A stretch of DNA of 64,000 bases from Neptuniibacter marinus. Its GTDB lineage: Bacteria; Pseudomonadota; Gammaproteobacteria; Pseudomonadales; Balneatricaceae. The position numbers and the translations under genes are program-made. Positions 1 through 8,767 of this stretch are shown here, piece by piece. Numbering within the stretch: position 1 is the stretch's first letter; the number at the start of each line of letters is the position of its first letter. The notes under the pieces were generated by a model that saw only the letters and a list, made by a program, of their open reading frames with translations, had not been told where the DNA came from and did no database searches. The stretch is from NCBI RefSeq assembly GCF_001597725.1, contig NZ_LUTR01000003.1:1-64000 (forward strand), read 5' to 3'.

Positions 1-2
1 TT

Positions 3-77
3 GCGGGAATAGCTCAGTGGTAGAGCACAACCTTGCCAAGGTTGGGGTCGCGAGTTCGAACCTCGTTTCCCGCTCCA
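3..77 (+). tRNA. tRNA-Gly (anticodon GCC)
   Basis: Cloverleaf is visible: acceptor arm GCGGGAA pairs with TTCCCGC, the T-loop GTTCGAA is present, the anticodon loop carries GCC, and CCA is encoded. It is identical to the copy at 199-273. The window starts two bases before it, so more copies may lie upstream. Confidence 0.97.
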
Positions 78-105
78 AATTCAGTAGTGAATTTGAATTT
101 TTTGT

Positions 106-181
106 GTCCCATTCGTCTAGAGGTCTAGGACACCGCCCTTTCACGGCGGTAACAGGGGTTCGAACCCCCTATGGGACGCCA
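106..181 (+). tRNA. tRNA-Glu (anticodon TTC)
   Basis: Acceptor GTCCCAT pairs with ATGGGAC. The anticodon stem CCGCC/GGCGG holds the loop CTTTCAC with anticodon TTC. The T-loop GTTCGAA and an encoded CCA are present. It lies 28 bases after the tRNA-Gly, so the two are probably co-transcribed. It is identical to the copy at 302-377. Confidence 0.97.
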
Positions 182-198
182 TTCTCTTTGAAGGTTTT

Positions 199-273
199 GC
201 GGGAATAGCTCAGTGGTAGAGCACAACCTTGCCAAGGTTGGGGTCGCGAGTTCGAACCTCGTTTCCCGCTCCA
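199..273 (+). tRNA. tRNA-Gly (GCC), second copy
   Basis: Base-for-base repeat of the tRNA-Gly at 3-77, including the downstream spacer, offset by 196 bases. Encoded CCA and all conserved loops are intact. Confidence 0.97.
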
Positions 274-301
274 AATTCAGTAGTGAATTTGAATTTTTTG
301 T

Positions 302-377
302 GTCCCATTCGTCTAGAGGTCTAGGACACCGCCCTTTCACGGCGGTAACAGGGGTTCGAACCCCCTATGGGACGCCA
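302..377 (+). tRNA. tRNA-Glu (TTC), second copy
   Basis: Base-for-base repeat of the tRNA-Glu at 106-181, offset by 196 bases. Sequence similarity to the first unit stops two bases after its CCA end, which marks the repeat boundary. Confidence 0.97.
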
Positions 378-550
378 TTTCCTTATTTTTCTTTGTTGTA
401 TCGTCCAGTAAAGTGAATTTCTGCTCAGTTTTAAGAAAAATCTCTTTTCTTGAACTAGACTACTATGCGTTGTACCTTATTTATTTGAAATAAATATTGT
501 TTTATTTCGAGTCTAGGTTCTTTCACATAGGATGTGGTTGTATTCATTGT

Positions 551-961
551 ATGATCCGACTTTTGTTATTTTTATTATTGTTAGCGCTTCCTCGGATGGG
601 TTTATCTGAGGTGATCGTCAATTCGAGTGTTTCACTTGATAGCGTTAGCCGACAATACCTCCTCTCTATTTTCTCGATGCAAACTCGTGTTTGGCCTGAC
701 GGTCAGTCAGTTAGGGTTTATATTCTTCCTCCCAATAAAGCAGAACATCAAATGTTTGTTAAAAAAGAGTTAAAGCTCTTCCCTTATCAGTTAGTGAAAA
801 TCTGGGATCGATCTGTTTTTTCTGGCTCAGGACAGTCCCCAATGGTTGTAGAGTCCTTTGACGAGATGCTAGATAAAGTATCTAAAAATAAAGGAGCGAT
901 AGGGTATATATCCATGGATAAGGAGGGGAGCAGTGATGCTAAGACTTTACAGGTTAAATAG
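551..961 (+). CDS. PstS-like periplasmic phosphate-binding family protein
   Basis: The product is about 136 residues, starting at the Met before the hydrophobic stretch IRLLLFLLLLALP, a clear signal peptide ending near GLSEV. An upstream in-frame Met at 497 would put 18 polar residues ahead of the signal peptide, so 551 is preferred, although the ribosome site is weak. The mature part resembles the short PstS-like substrate-binding family, with the typical ending in which a helix is followed by GAIGYIS. It is much shorter than true PstS. It overlaps the porin gene by about 26 bases and lies in the same operon as a GGDEF-EAL protein. I infer a periplasmic ligand-sensing role rather than bulk phosphate uptake, because no ABC permease genes are adjacent. 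Confidence 0.7.
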   Translation: MIRLLLFLLLLALPRMGLSEVIVNSSVSLDSVSRQYLLSIFSMQTRVWPDGQSVRVYILPPNKAEHQMFVKKELKLFPYQLVKIWDRSVFSGSGQSPMVVESFDEMLDKVSKNKGAIGYISMDKEGSSDAKTLQVK

Positions 962-2135
962 ATGGTTTAGTGTGTTCCTTTTCAGTCTGCTATGGGCAGG
1001 TGCTGTTGAGGCAGATGATATTGACTGGGAAGTTAATGGTTTTGTTACTCAGGGCTTTGCGTTAACAGACGATAATAACTTCTATGGTAAGAGTGAGAGC
1101 GGAAGTTTTGATTTTAGAGAGCTTGGTATTAGTTCAACTACGCGCTTAAGTGAACGGTTTTTAGTCTCTGGGCAGTTGGTTTCTCGTCGGGCAGGGGAAG
1201 TGGATGATGGTAAATTAAGTGTTGATTATGCCTTAGTGGATTATCGCTTTTTGGAACAACAATGGGGACATGCAGGTATACAGCTAGGGCGGGTAAAAAA
1301 TCCATTTGGTTTTTATAATACGACGCGTGATGTAGCGTTTACACGGCCTTCAATTATGCTGCCTCAATCGCTCTATTTTGACCGAGCCCGAAATCTAGAG
1401 CTATCTTCTGATGGCTTGATACTTTATGGAACGAAAATGTTGAGCGGTGGGCGTATTAAATCGGAGTTGTTAGCTGGCGCCCCGCGCAAAGATAAAAATG
1501 TGGAATATGCGTATTTGAATGATGATTGGCCCGGTTCATTTGATCAAACTCGAGGCTACCTTTGGCGTACAGAGTATAGTTTGAATGACTATAGTTTTAT
1601 CGGCGCTTTTACTTATGGGAATTTCAAGTTGGATTTTGATCACCCCTCGACTCCGGCTCCTGGGGCGCCTGGTGATGGTCGTCTCGATCTTGGCGTTATT
1701 GTTTTGTCATTACAATACAATTGGGATAAGTGGAGTGTGACGGGGGAGTATTTTCGGCAAGATGTTGATTGGGGTAGTTTAGGAGGCGTATTTTCGCTTA
1801 AGCCTGAAACGGCCAGTGAATCTTTTTATCTACAGTTAGAGCATAGGTTTACGTCTGAGTTGTCTATGTTTGCTCGACGAGATGTATTTTATATAGATAA
1901 GGACGATAAAGATGGTAAAAAGACGGAAGCGCTATTGGGAGTGCCTGCCTATAATCAATATGCTTTCGATTGGACGCTTGGGGTTGGTTGGGAGCCTTCC
2001 TCTCATTGGCTGTTCCGTGCCGAATGGCACAAAGTAGAAGGGACGGGTTGGTTAGCAACACAAGATAATCCCGATCAAACCAAGAAAAAAGAGAATTGGG
2101 ATCTGTTTCTTCTCCAAGCAACCTATAGGTTTTAA
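936..2135 (+). CDS. Porin-like outer-membrane beta-barrel protein
   Basis: The product is 399 residues with an N-terminal signal peptide (WFSVFLFSLLWAGAVEA then DD). The rest has alternating beta-barrel character, aromatic girdles and a C-terminal Phe (ATYRF), the usual recognition signal for barrel assembly. The segment GRVKNPFGFYNTTRDVAFTRP is typical of porin-like proteins encoded near c-di-GMP proteins in marine Gammaproteobacteria. An AAGGAGG site at 920-926 serves either GTG 933 or ATG 936; I chose ATG. The start lies inside the previous gene, which suggests translational coupling. Substrate is unknown. Confidence 0.75.
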   Translation: MLRLYRLNRWFSVFLFSLLWAGAVEADDIDWEVNGFVTQGFALTDDNNFYGKSESGSFDFRELGISSTTRLSERFLVSGQLVSRRAGEVDDGKLSVDYALVDYRFLEQQWGHAGIQLGRVKNPFGFYNTTRDVAFTRPSIMLPQSLYFDRARNLELSSDGLILYGTKMLSGGRIKSELLAGAPRKDKNVEYAYLNDDWPGSFDQTRGYLWRTEYSLNDYSFIGAFTYGNFKLDFDHPSTPAPGAPGDGRLDLGVIVLSLQYNWDKWSVTGEYFRQDVDWGSLGGVFSLKPETASESFYLQLEHRFTSELSMFARRDVFYIDKDDKDGKKTEALLGVPAYNQYAFDWTLGVGWEPSSHWLFRAEWHKVEGTGWLATQDNPDQTKKKENWDLFLLQATYRF

Positions 2136-2140
2136 TAAAG

Positions 2141-4993
2141 ATGACGGATGTGCATGCGAGTAGTCGCTCTTTTTTTAGCTTGCGCTGGAAGGTATTTATA
2201 TACTTAGTTTTTGCATTGACTATGGTGCATCTTATTTATGGCTATTACTCCTATTTAAGCTTAGAAAAGAAAAGTGAGCAACAGCGTCTTGAATTTATAA
2301 AACGCGATGTGGATGTGCTAGAAGGGCTGGTCGCTACCTCTTATGATCGACTGCTCAATTTAGCAGAAATCATCCCCCTCGTTGTTAATAAACAGTATGA
2401 GGGAAACATAAGATCGGAAGCATATACGGAGGTTATCGGAACCCTCTTTCCAGATCTAGTTATGAGTGGATCAATGGATGCTATCTATTTTTATGATAGT
2501 GCAGGCAAACTTGTTGTTAAAGACGGTATTTTTGTCGACTTTCCTGTATCTGTTATCACTCAAGTTCAAGAGATTGAATCGCCCGTTAAGTTTTTTCATT
2601 GCGCCGAACAATGCTTACGTTTTATTGCTATGCCCGTTACTTTGGAGAATAGCCAAGTTGGTGTAGTCGTCGTTGGGCGTGAGATGCGCGATATCATTCT
2701 TGAATTTAACCATCAAACAGGACGAGATATTGGTCTTGCCTTGCAGCCGGCTGAAAGTGTTGATGATGCTCGGTTACAAATGTTGGAGCTTAAGTATTTA
2801 ACTCAAAAGTCTGAAAATGAAATGTTGTTAAATACATTAGTAAGCGAGCAGCATATCTCTGCCGAAGGTGGGGTGTATGAAGTTGATGCCAATAATCGTC
2901 ATTACCAAATTCTTTTAAAGGCGCCTGAGGGAACTATTCCTGGTCAAGCTTATTGGATTCTTATAGAAGACCATACAAATACTTATATAGCGGCGAGGGA
3001 TGATCTAATACAGAGCTTATTGGTTTCTGGCTCAGGACTTTTAGTGGCGGCTCTGTTTTTATTGACTGTTTTGCGCTCACCTTTGAGTGCACTCGCTAAA
3101 GTATCGTCGCTTCTACCGCTTCTCGCAAAAAGTTCCTATGAAGATATTCGTTTAGGTATACATACAATCAAACGCAGTAATATTTTTGAGGATGAGTTAG
3201 ATCTCTTGCAAAATAGTACCTTAGAGGTTTCACAACAGCTTGAGTATTTAGAAACGTCTTTACTTGAGCGAGCGGAAAACCTAACTGAGCGATCAGTCCA
3301 GCTTGAGGCTGAGCGTGATTTTGTTACTAGTCTTTTGAATACTGCTGAAGCAATTATTATGACCTTAGATGATGAGGGTAATATAGAGACAATTAACCGT
3401 TTTGGTTTAGGCATACTTGGGCTTAACAATGAGGAAGTGACATCACTTAGTTTTTTTGATCTGGAGCATGATCAGCAAGATGTGAAAGAGCATCAAGCGT
3501 TAATGGAACGTTTGTTAAATAAGCAAGAAAATAAGATACAGATTTTAGCTGGGATTCGAGCTCAAAGTGGCCAGGTATTACAGATTTCATGGTTGCATTC
3601 TGCATTAAATATCCCAGATTCAAATGCACAGGTTTTATCTATAGGTATGGATGTTACAGAACGCCAGCATGCTGAAAAAAGCCTTGAGTGGATTGCAAAT
3701 CATGATTCGCTCACCGCCTTACCTAATAGATTGATGTTTAATAATCTGGTAGAGCAAGCGCTTGCTCGGCATTTGGGTGGTGAGGATATTATCGCTGTAC
3801 TTTTTTGTGATTTAGATTCCTTTAAAGATGTAAATGATTCCCTAGGTCATCCGGTGGGGGATGAGCTGTTAAAGCAAGCGGCAGAGCGTATTCAAAATGT
3901 CATTAGTACTAGTGACATTTTAGCCCGTTTAGGTGGAGATGAGTTTACTGTTCTGTTGGAAGCGTGTTCCTCAGTTCAAGAGCTTGAGGATGCTGCTGCG
4001 CATATTTTAACAGCATTTAGAGAGCCCTTTATCATTGATGGTTACGAAATATTTAGTACCTTGAGTATTGGTATTGCGATCTATCCTGAACATGCTGTCG
4101 ATGTAACTACGCTTGTGCAATATGCAGACGTGGCCATGTTTGATGCGAAAGAGCGAGGTAAAAATCAGCTACGTTTTTATCATGATGAGCGCGGTAGTGA
4201 GCGTTATGAACGCTTTTCTTTAATTAATGATCTGCGACGAGCATTAGAGCGTGATGAGCTTAAGGTTTATTTTCAACCTCAAATAGATACGAGTTCAGGT
4301 AGCGTGATGGGAGCGGAGGCGCTTCTTCGTTGGCAGCATAAAGAGCTTGGTATGATCTCTCCCGCCAAATTTATTCCTTTAGCTGAAGAGCAAGGATTGA
4401 TTGTACCTATTGGCGAATGGGTGTTACGCGAGGCTTGTAAGCAAGGGAAGATCTTACATGATGAAGGTATACATATTTGTATGGGGGTTAATGTTGCTGG
4501 TCAGCAGATTATGCATGAAAGTTTATTGTCGACTGTGCAACAAGTAATACATGAGACAGGCATAGACCCTAAACTAGTTGATTTGGAGGTGACCGAGAAT
4601 TTTTTATTACGTCAGCCTGAAATCACGATTCCTAAGCTGCAAAAAATCAGAGAGATGGGTATCTCGCTCTCTATGGATGATTTTGGTACAGGCTATTCTT
4701 CTCTTAGTTATTTGAAAAAATTACCACTCAATACCTTAAAGATTGATCAAAGCTTTGTGCGTGATATAGGGATTGATCCAGAAGGTGAAGCGATTGTGAA
4801 AGCAATTATTGTATTGGCAAAAAGTTTAGGTTTAAAAGTACTTGCCGAAGGGGTGGAAACAAGTGAGCAACTTGCTTACCTTAGATTGCACGGTTGTCAT
4901 TTAATCCAAGGTTATTATTTTAGTCGACCACTGCCGGGCGCAGAGCTTGTAGGTTTTGTCGCTAACCAAGCAGTGGATATAACATTTGAATAA
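2141..4993 (+). CDS. Membrane GGDEF-EAL c-di-GMP protein with PAS domain
   Basis: The protein is 950 residues. A transmembrane helix near residues 15-35 is followed by a periplasmic sensor region of about 250 residues and a second helix near 288-310 (LLVSGSGLLVAALFLLTVL). Then come a HAMP-like/coiled stretch, a PAS domain (about 390-515), GGDEF (about 520-685) and EAL (about 700-940). The cyclase signature GGDEF is intact near residue 597, but the RxxD inhibitory site before it is absent (STSD). The phosphodiesterase motifs EALLRW, EVTEN, DDFGTG and AEGVET are all present, so both domains look catalytically competent. It starts 5 bases after the porin stop, and the periplasmic binding protein in the operon is a plausible sensor partner. 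Confidence 0.93.
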   Translation: MTDVHASSRSFFSLRWKVFIYLVFALTMVHLIYGYYSYLSLEKKSEQQRLEFIKRDVDVLEGLVATSYDRLLNLAEIIPLVVNKQYEGNIRSEAYTEVIGTLFPDLVMSGSMDAIYFYDSAGKLVVKDGIFVDFPVSVITQVQEIESPVKFFHCAEQCLRFIAMPVTLENSQVGVVVVGREMRDIILEFNHQTGRDIGLALQPAESVDDARLQMLELKYLTQKSENEMLLNTLVSEQHISAEGGVYEVDANNRHYQILLKAPEGTIPGQAYWILIEDHTNTYIAARDDLIQSLLVSGSGLLVAALFLLTVLRSPLSALAKVSSLLPLLAKSSYEDIRLGIHTIKRSNIFEDELDLLQNSTLEVSQQLEYLETSLLERAENLTERSVQLEAERDFVTSLLNTAEAIIMTLDDEGNIETINRFGLGILGLNNEEVTSLSFFDLEHDQQDVKEHQALMERLLNKQENKIQILAGIRAQSGQVLQISWLHSALNIPDSNAQVLSIGMDVTERQHAEKSLEWIANHDSLTALPNRLMFNNLVEQALARHLGGEDIIAVLFCDLDSFKDVNDSLGHPVGDELLKQAAERIQNVISTSDILARLGGDEFTVLLEACSSVQELEDAAAHILTAFREPFIIDGYEIFSTLSIGIAIYPEHAVDVTTLVQYADVAMFDAKERGKNQLRFYHDERGSERYERFSLINDLRRALERDELKVYFQPQIDTSSGSVMGAEALLRWQHKELGMISPAKFIPLAEEQGLIVPIGEWVLREACKQGKILHDEGIHICMGVNVAGQQIMHESLLSTVQQVIHETGIDPKLVDLEVTENFLLRQPEITIPKLQKIREMGISLSMDDFGTGYSSLSYLKKLPLNTLKIDQSFVRDIGIDPEGEAIVKAIIVLAKSLGLKVLAEGVETSEQLAYLRLHGCHLIQGYYFSRPLPGAELVGFVANQAVDITFE

Positions 4994-5003
4994 GAGAATA
5001 GGG

Positions 5004-5021
5004 AGTGTATGCTTCTACACT
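5004..5021. terminator. Weak hairpin between convergent genes
   Basis: AGTGTA and TACACT form a 6-bp stem with a 6-base loop between the stops of the GGDEF-EAL gene and the minus-strand PA2817-like gene. No T-run follows on either side, so terminator activity is uncertain. Confidence 0.25.
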
Positions 5022-5415
5022 AGTTCTGACTAAATATACTTGCACGTTTGTTTAGGTAATCAAACTCTTCATTATTTTCTTCTGCGCTGAATCGCAGTTC
5101 ATCTAGCTGTTGGAATTTATCTATCTCGTCGTCGGCCATGTTATGTAGACAACTACCTCCAAAAAACCAGAGTAGATCCCTAGCGATTAAGTGGGCGAGG
5201 GCTGGGTACATTCTAAACGCACGTTCTAGAATTTGTTCTCCAGTTATATAGATGTTTTCGTTACCTGCTTCAAAGTCTTCAATAAGTTGTTTGAGGCTAA
5301 GAATAAAGGCTTCGTCTTCTTGTGTGATCTCATCATGCGTAAAGGGCTCGCACTTTATCAAATTGTTATATGCAATTTTCAGGAAATTAAGGTGATGAAT
5401 TTGGTAAGATGTCAT
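5020..5415 (-). CDS. PA2817-family conserved protein of unknown function
   Basis: The product is 131 residues from the Met at 5415. A further in-frame ATG lies at 5433, but GGAG sits six bases before the 5415 start. The sequence is soluble and acidic, with the segment AHLIARDLLWFFGGSCLHNMADDEI that I associate with the PA2817 family of Pseudomonas-type bacteria. No catalytic motif is recognised. It is convergent with the GGDEF-EAL gene, separated by a short inverted repeat. Confidence 0.7.
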   Translation of the reverse strand: MTSYQIHHLNFLKIAYNNLIKCEPFTHDEITQEDEAFILSLKQLIEDFEAGNENIYITGEQILERAFRMYPALAHLIARDLLWFFGGSCLHNMADDEIDKFQQLDELRFSAEENNEEFDYLNKRASIFSQN

Positions 5416-5574
5416 TTCGGGCTCCGATATCATGGTGAAGCTATTTTATAAGGTGGAACTTAAGCCTGCTAGTTTGATCTGAATAAATAATCCATTGAAA
5501 GCAAATTTGAGTTACTTACAATGTACGGCCGTTGTTTGTATACATAGCTTATGGATTATATGGCGGAGCTGCGT

Positions 5575-5591
5575 CTGTTTGGTGTAAACAG
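5575..5591. promoter_or_regulatory. Operator-like palindrome CTGTTT-N5-AAACAG
   Basis: A perfect 6+6 inverted repeat with a 5-base spacer lies 62 bases upstream of the ABC transporter operon. Position and symmetry fit a repressor site. No adjacent regulator gene identifies the protein. Confidence 0.35.
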
Positions 5592-5652
5592 TAGAACATA
5601 TACTCTTTAAAAAATTCACGTACACCCCCTTATTTTAAGTCGGGATAGCTAG

Positions 5653-6585
5653 ATGACATTAGCGTTAACAGTTGAAAAGTTACATAAAGTTTACGGCAAT
5701 GGTTTTGAAGCGTTAAAAGAGATCTCTTTTGATGTGGCTGAGGGCGATTTCTTTGCACTACTTGGACCTAACGGGGCAGGTAAGTCCACGACCTTAGGTA
5801 TTGTCTCCTCATTAGTTAATAAAACGTCCGGCAAGGTCTCTATTTTTGGTATTGATATTGATGACAATCTGACGGGAGCAAAGCTTAACTTAGGTGTTGT
5901 TCCACAAGAATTTAATTTCAATATGTTTGAAAATGTCAAAGACATCCTAGTGACGCAGGCTGGATATTATGGGATTAAGCGATCCGTAGCTTCAGAGCGC
6001 GCTGATTACTATCTTAAAAAGTTAGGTCTATGGGAAAAGCGCAATGGCGCAGCTCGTATGTTGTCAGGAGGAATGAAGCGTCGCTTGATGATCGCGCGTG
6101 CGTTAATGCATGATCCAAAATTACTGATTTTGGATGAGCCAACGGCAGGTGTTGATATTGAGTTGCGTCGCTCGATGTGGGAGTTTCTGCGTGAGCTAAA
6201 TACGTCGGGTACTACGATTATTTTAACGACACATTATCTGGAAGAAGCAGAAAGCTTATGTCGAAATATCGCTATTATCGATAAAGGCCAGATTATTAAA
6301 AATACTAGTATGCGATCCTTACTACAACAGCTCACGACAGAAACGTTTATTTTGGATATCGATACTAGTTTATCTGAAGCGCCGCAATTAGATGGGTACG
6401 TTGTTCGTTTGATTGCAGATAATGTTTTGGAAGTAGACGTTGAGAAGGAGCAGGGTTTAAACAGTTTGTTTGAACGTTTACAAGCTCACAATCTGTCAGT
6501 GCGAAGTATGCGCAATAAATCAAATAGGTTGGAAGAGTTATTTGTATCGCTTGTGGATAAAAATCTTAATCAGGATAAAGCATGA
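5653..6585 (+). CDS. yadG: ABC exporter ATP-binding protein, YadG-like
   Basis: The product is 310 residues with Walker A GPNGAGKST, signature LSGGMKRR, Walker B LLILDEPTAGVD and the switch histidine in TTHYLEEAE. A variable C-terminal extension of about 90 residues follows. The order and sequence fit the DrrA/YadG class that pairs with an ABC-2 permease. Its stop overlaps the permease start by 4 bases. It heads a five-gene operon with queF and ydjA-like genes. The exported substrate is unknown. Confidence 0.9.
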   Translation: MTLALTVEKLHKVYGNGFEALKEISFDVAEGDFFALLGPNGAGKSTTLGIVSSLVNKTSGKVSIFGIDIDDNLTGAKLNLGVVPQEFNFNMFENVKDILVTQAGYYGIKRSVASERADYYLKKLGLWEKRNGAARMLSGGMKRRLMIARALMHDPKLLILDEPTAGVDIELRRSMWEFLRELNTSGTTIILTTHYLEEAESLCRNIAIIDKGQIIKNTSMRSLLQQLTTETFILDIDTSLSEAPQLDGYVVRLIADNVLEVDVEKEQGLNSLFERLQAHNLSVRSMRNKSNRLEELFVSLVDKNLNQDKA

Positions 6586-7355
6586 ACGCCCACGATCTTT
6601 TTATCGCCTTTTGGACTATTTTTCGCCGTGAAGTACGTCGTTTTACCCGTATTTGGCCGCAAACTTTACTTCCGCCTGCAATCACTATGACGCTGTATTT
6701 TATTATTTTCGGTAATTTAATTGGTAGTCGTATAGGAGAGATGGGCGGTTTTAATTATATGGAATATATTGTTCCAGGTTTAATTATGATGTCCGTTATT
6801 ACAAACTCATACAGTAATGTGGTCTCCTCATTTTATAGTACTAAGTTCCAACGTAGTATTGAGGAATTACTCGTATCGCCTGTACCAAACTGGATTATTT
6901 TAAGTGGTTTTGTCCTCGGTGGCGTAGTACGAGGCTTAGGTGTGGGTTTAATAGTAACCTTGCTGTCCCTATTTTTTACGGAGCTGCAGGTACAAAATCT
7001 ATTAGTAACTATCACAATCGTTTTCCTGACCGCGGTTTTGTTTGCTTTGGGCGGGTTTATTAATGCGGTATTTGCTAACTCGTTTGATGATATCAGTATT
7101 ATTCCTACCTTTGTTTTGACGCCACTTACTTATTTAGGCGGTGTCTTTTATTCAATTCAGTTATTACCTGAATTTTGGCAGGGCGTATCTCAGCTGAATC
7201 CTATTCTTTATATGGTGAATACCTTCCGTTACGGTATTTTGGGGGTGAGTGATATAAATGTTGGGTTCGCTTTTATGATGATCTTGCTGTTTATTGGTGG
7301 GCTCTTCTCTTATGCACTTTATCTGCTTCAAAATGGCAAAGGAATTCGTAGTTAA
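6582..7355 (+). CDS. yadH: ABC-2 type exporter permease, YadH-like
   Basis: The protein is 257 residues with about six hydrophobic helices and the ABC-2 signature region around EELLVSPVPNWIILSGFVLGG. The later helices match the YadH pattern (LTPLTYLGGVFYSIQLLPEFWQ). It overlaps yadG by ATGA and queF by one base, so all three are translationally coupled. Confidence 0.9.
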   Translation: MNAHDLFIAFWTIFRREVRRFTRIWPQTLLPPAITMTLYFIIFGNLIGSRIGEMGGFNYMEYIVPGLIMMSVITNSYSNVVSSFYSTKFQRSIEELLVSPVPNWIILSGFVLGGVVRGLGVGLIVTLLSLFFTELQVQNLLVTITIVFLTAVLFALGGFINAVFANSFDDISIIPTFVLTPLTYLGGVFYSIQLLPEFWQGVSQLNPILYMVNTFRYGILGVSDINVGFAFMMILLFIGGLFSYALYLLQNGKGIRS

Positions 7356-8179
7356 TGAACACAAATGATGATGTAAAAAACTCGCCGTTAGGCCAGGATA
7401 CTGAGTATATTAATAGTTACGATCCCTCGATATTATATCCAATAGCGCGTGACTTAAATTGGAAAGAGCAGGGTGTTGATCGTACTACGCTACCCTTCAA
7501 AGGGGTCGATATTTGGAACGCTTATGAGCTTTCTTGGATAAATCAGCGAGGAAAGCCGGAGGTTCGTCTTGCTGAATTTCGCGTGTTTGCTGATAGTAAA
7601 AATATCATTGAGTCTAAATCCTTTAAGCTTTATTTAAACTCACTGAATTTGAGTAAGTTTGAATCGCAGAAAGAGGTTGAGGCCTTATTGATTAAAGATC
7701 TTTCTGAAGCGGCGGGAGGGCGAGTTAATGTAAGGATCTATCATCCGGATCAGGCGCCAGAGTTTGGCCAATTCACCGGCTTCTGTATTGATAACCAAGA
7801 TGTTGAGATTACACAATACACACCAGATCCAGACCTTCTATTTACCTGTGAAGATCAGGTTGAAGAGGTTCTATATAGCCACCTCTTAAAATCTAACTGT
7901 CCTGTAACAGGGCAGCCAGATTGGGCAACTTTAGGTATAAGCTACTCTGGTAAGGAGATTGATCGAGAAGGTTTACTAAAATATATAATTTCTTATCGTG
8001 AACATGGTGATTTCCATGAGCAGTGTGTAGAAAATATCTTTATGCATATCTGGGAACGTTGTAAACCAGATAGTTTAAACGTTTATGCTCGTTATGTGCG
8101 CCGTGGTGGATTGGATATAAACCCATTCAGAAGTAGTGAAATGGAAGATATCGATAATCTACGTTTAAGTCGACAATAA
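7355..8179 (+). CDS. queF: NADPH-dependent 7-cyano-7-deazaguanine reductase
   Basis: The protein is 274 residues, the long bimodular QueF form seen in E. coli (282). It reduces preQ0 to preQ1 in queuosine synthesis. The catalytic Cys is near residue 182 (SNCPVTGQPDW) with the proton-donor Asp seven residues later. The substrate-binding ESKSFKLYLNS segment is present. The ATG overlaps the TAA of the permease gene, so expression is coupled to the exporter. No preQ1 riboswitch lies directly upstream. Confidence 0.97.
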   Translation: MNTNDDVKNSPLGQDTEYINSYDPSILYPIARDLNWKEQGVDRTTLPFKGVDIWNAYELSWINQRGKPEVRLAEFRVFADSKNIIESKSFKLYLNSLNLSKFESQKEVEALLIKDLSEAAGGRVNVRIYHPDQAPEFGQFTGFCIDNQDVEITQYTPDPDLLFTCEDQVEEVLYSHLLKSNCPVTGQPDWATLGISYSGKEIDREGLLKYIISYREHGDFHEQCVENIFMHIWERCKPDSLNVYARYVRRGGLDINPFRSSEMEDIDNLRLSRQ

Positions 8180-8191
8180 CTGGAGCTGTTT

Positions 8192-8749
8192 ATGGATGCA
8201 TTAGAACTCTTACATAACCGTGTATCTTGTCCCGCCTTGGCTGAACCTGGGCCAACTAAAGCGCAGCTCGATAATATCTACCAAGCGGCGCTTAGAGCAC
8301 CGGATCATGGCGCGATTAGACCTTGGCGTTTTTTAACAGTCACAGGGCCTTCCCGTGAGCGTTTGGGTGAATTATTTTTACAAGCGGCGTTAGCTGATAA
8401 CTCTGAGTTAGCTCAAGAGCGTCAAGAGAAAACACGCAAGATGCCATTGCGCGCACCTACTTTGATTGTCGTCATAGCGGCGGTATCTGATCACCCTAAA
8501 GTGCCTCAGCTTGAACAAGAGGTTTCGGCAGGATGTGCAGCACAAAATATTATCTTAGCGGCCCATGCTCAAGGTATCGGGGCAATGTGGCGTACCGGTG
8601 AGATGGCTTATCATCCGCTTGTTAAATCAGGTTTAGGTGTTAAGGAAGAAGAAACCATTATTGGTTACATCTATTTAGGTACGGCTAAAAAATTACGCAA
8701 CCCACCTCAGCATGATCAGGAACTTTATGCCACTGATTGGCATGGGTAA
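8192..8749 (+). CDS. ydjA: Nitroreductase family protein, YdjA-like
   Basis: The product is 185 residues, the compact FMN-binding nitroreductase size. The N-terminal HNRVSCPALAEPGPT region, the RAPDHGAIRPWRFL cofactor-binding segment and the GIGAMWRTGEMAYHP stretch match YdjA. It probably reduces small nitro or quinone substrates with NAD(P)H. It starts 12 bases after queF with a GGAG site (TGGAGCTGTTT before the ATG). The physiological substrate is unknown. Confidence 0.88.
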   Translation: MDALELLHNRVSCPALAEPGPTKAQLDNIYQAALRAPDHGAIRPWRFLTVTGPSRERLGELFLQAALADNSELAQERQEKTRKMPLRAPTLIVVIAAVSDHPKVPQLEQEVSAGCAAQNIILAAHAQGIGAMWRTGEMAYHPLVKSGLGVKEEETIIGYIYLGTAKKLRNPPQHDQELYATDWHG

Positions 8750-8767
8750 AGTGAAAGGCAGCCATTT

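Larger units (their letters stand above)
1..379 (+). repeat. Tandem tRNA-Gly/tRNA-Glu duplication
   Basis: Positions 1-183 and 197-379 read identically, including the non-tRNA spacer between Gly and Glu. Only a 13-base junction differs. Identity of the spacer implies a recent duplication or ongoing gene conversion. The array may extend left of the window. Confidence 0.95.

Noticed and set aside
17-416. Short ORFs across the tRNA array on both strands
   Set aside because: They are translations of the tRNA genes and repeat because the array repeats; no ribosome sites.
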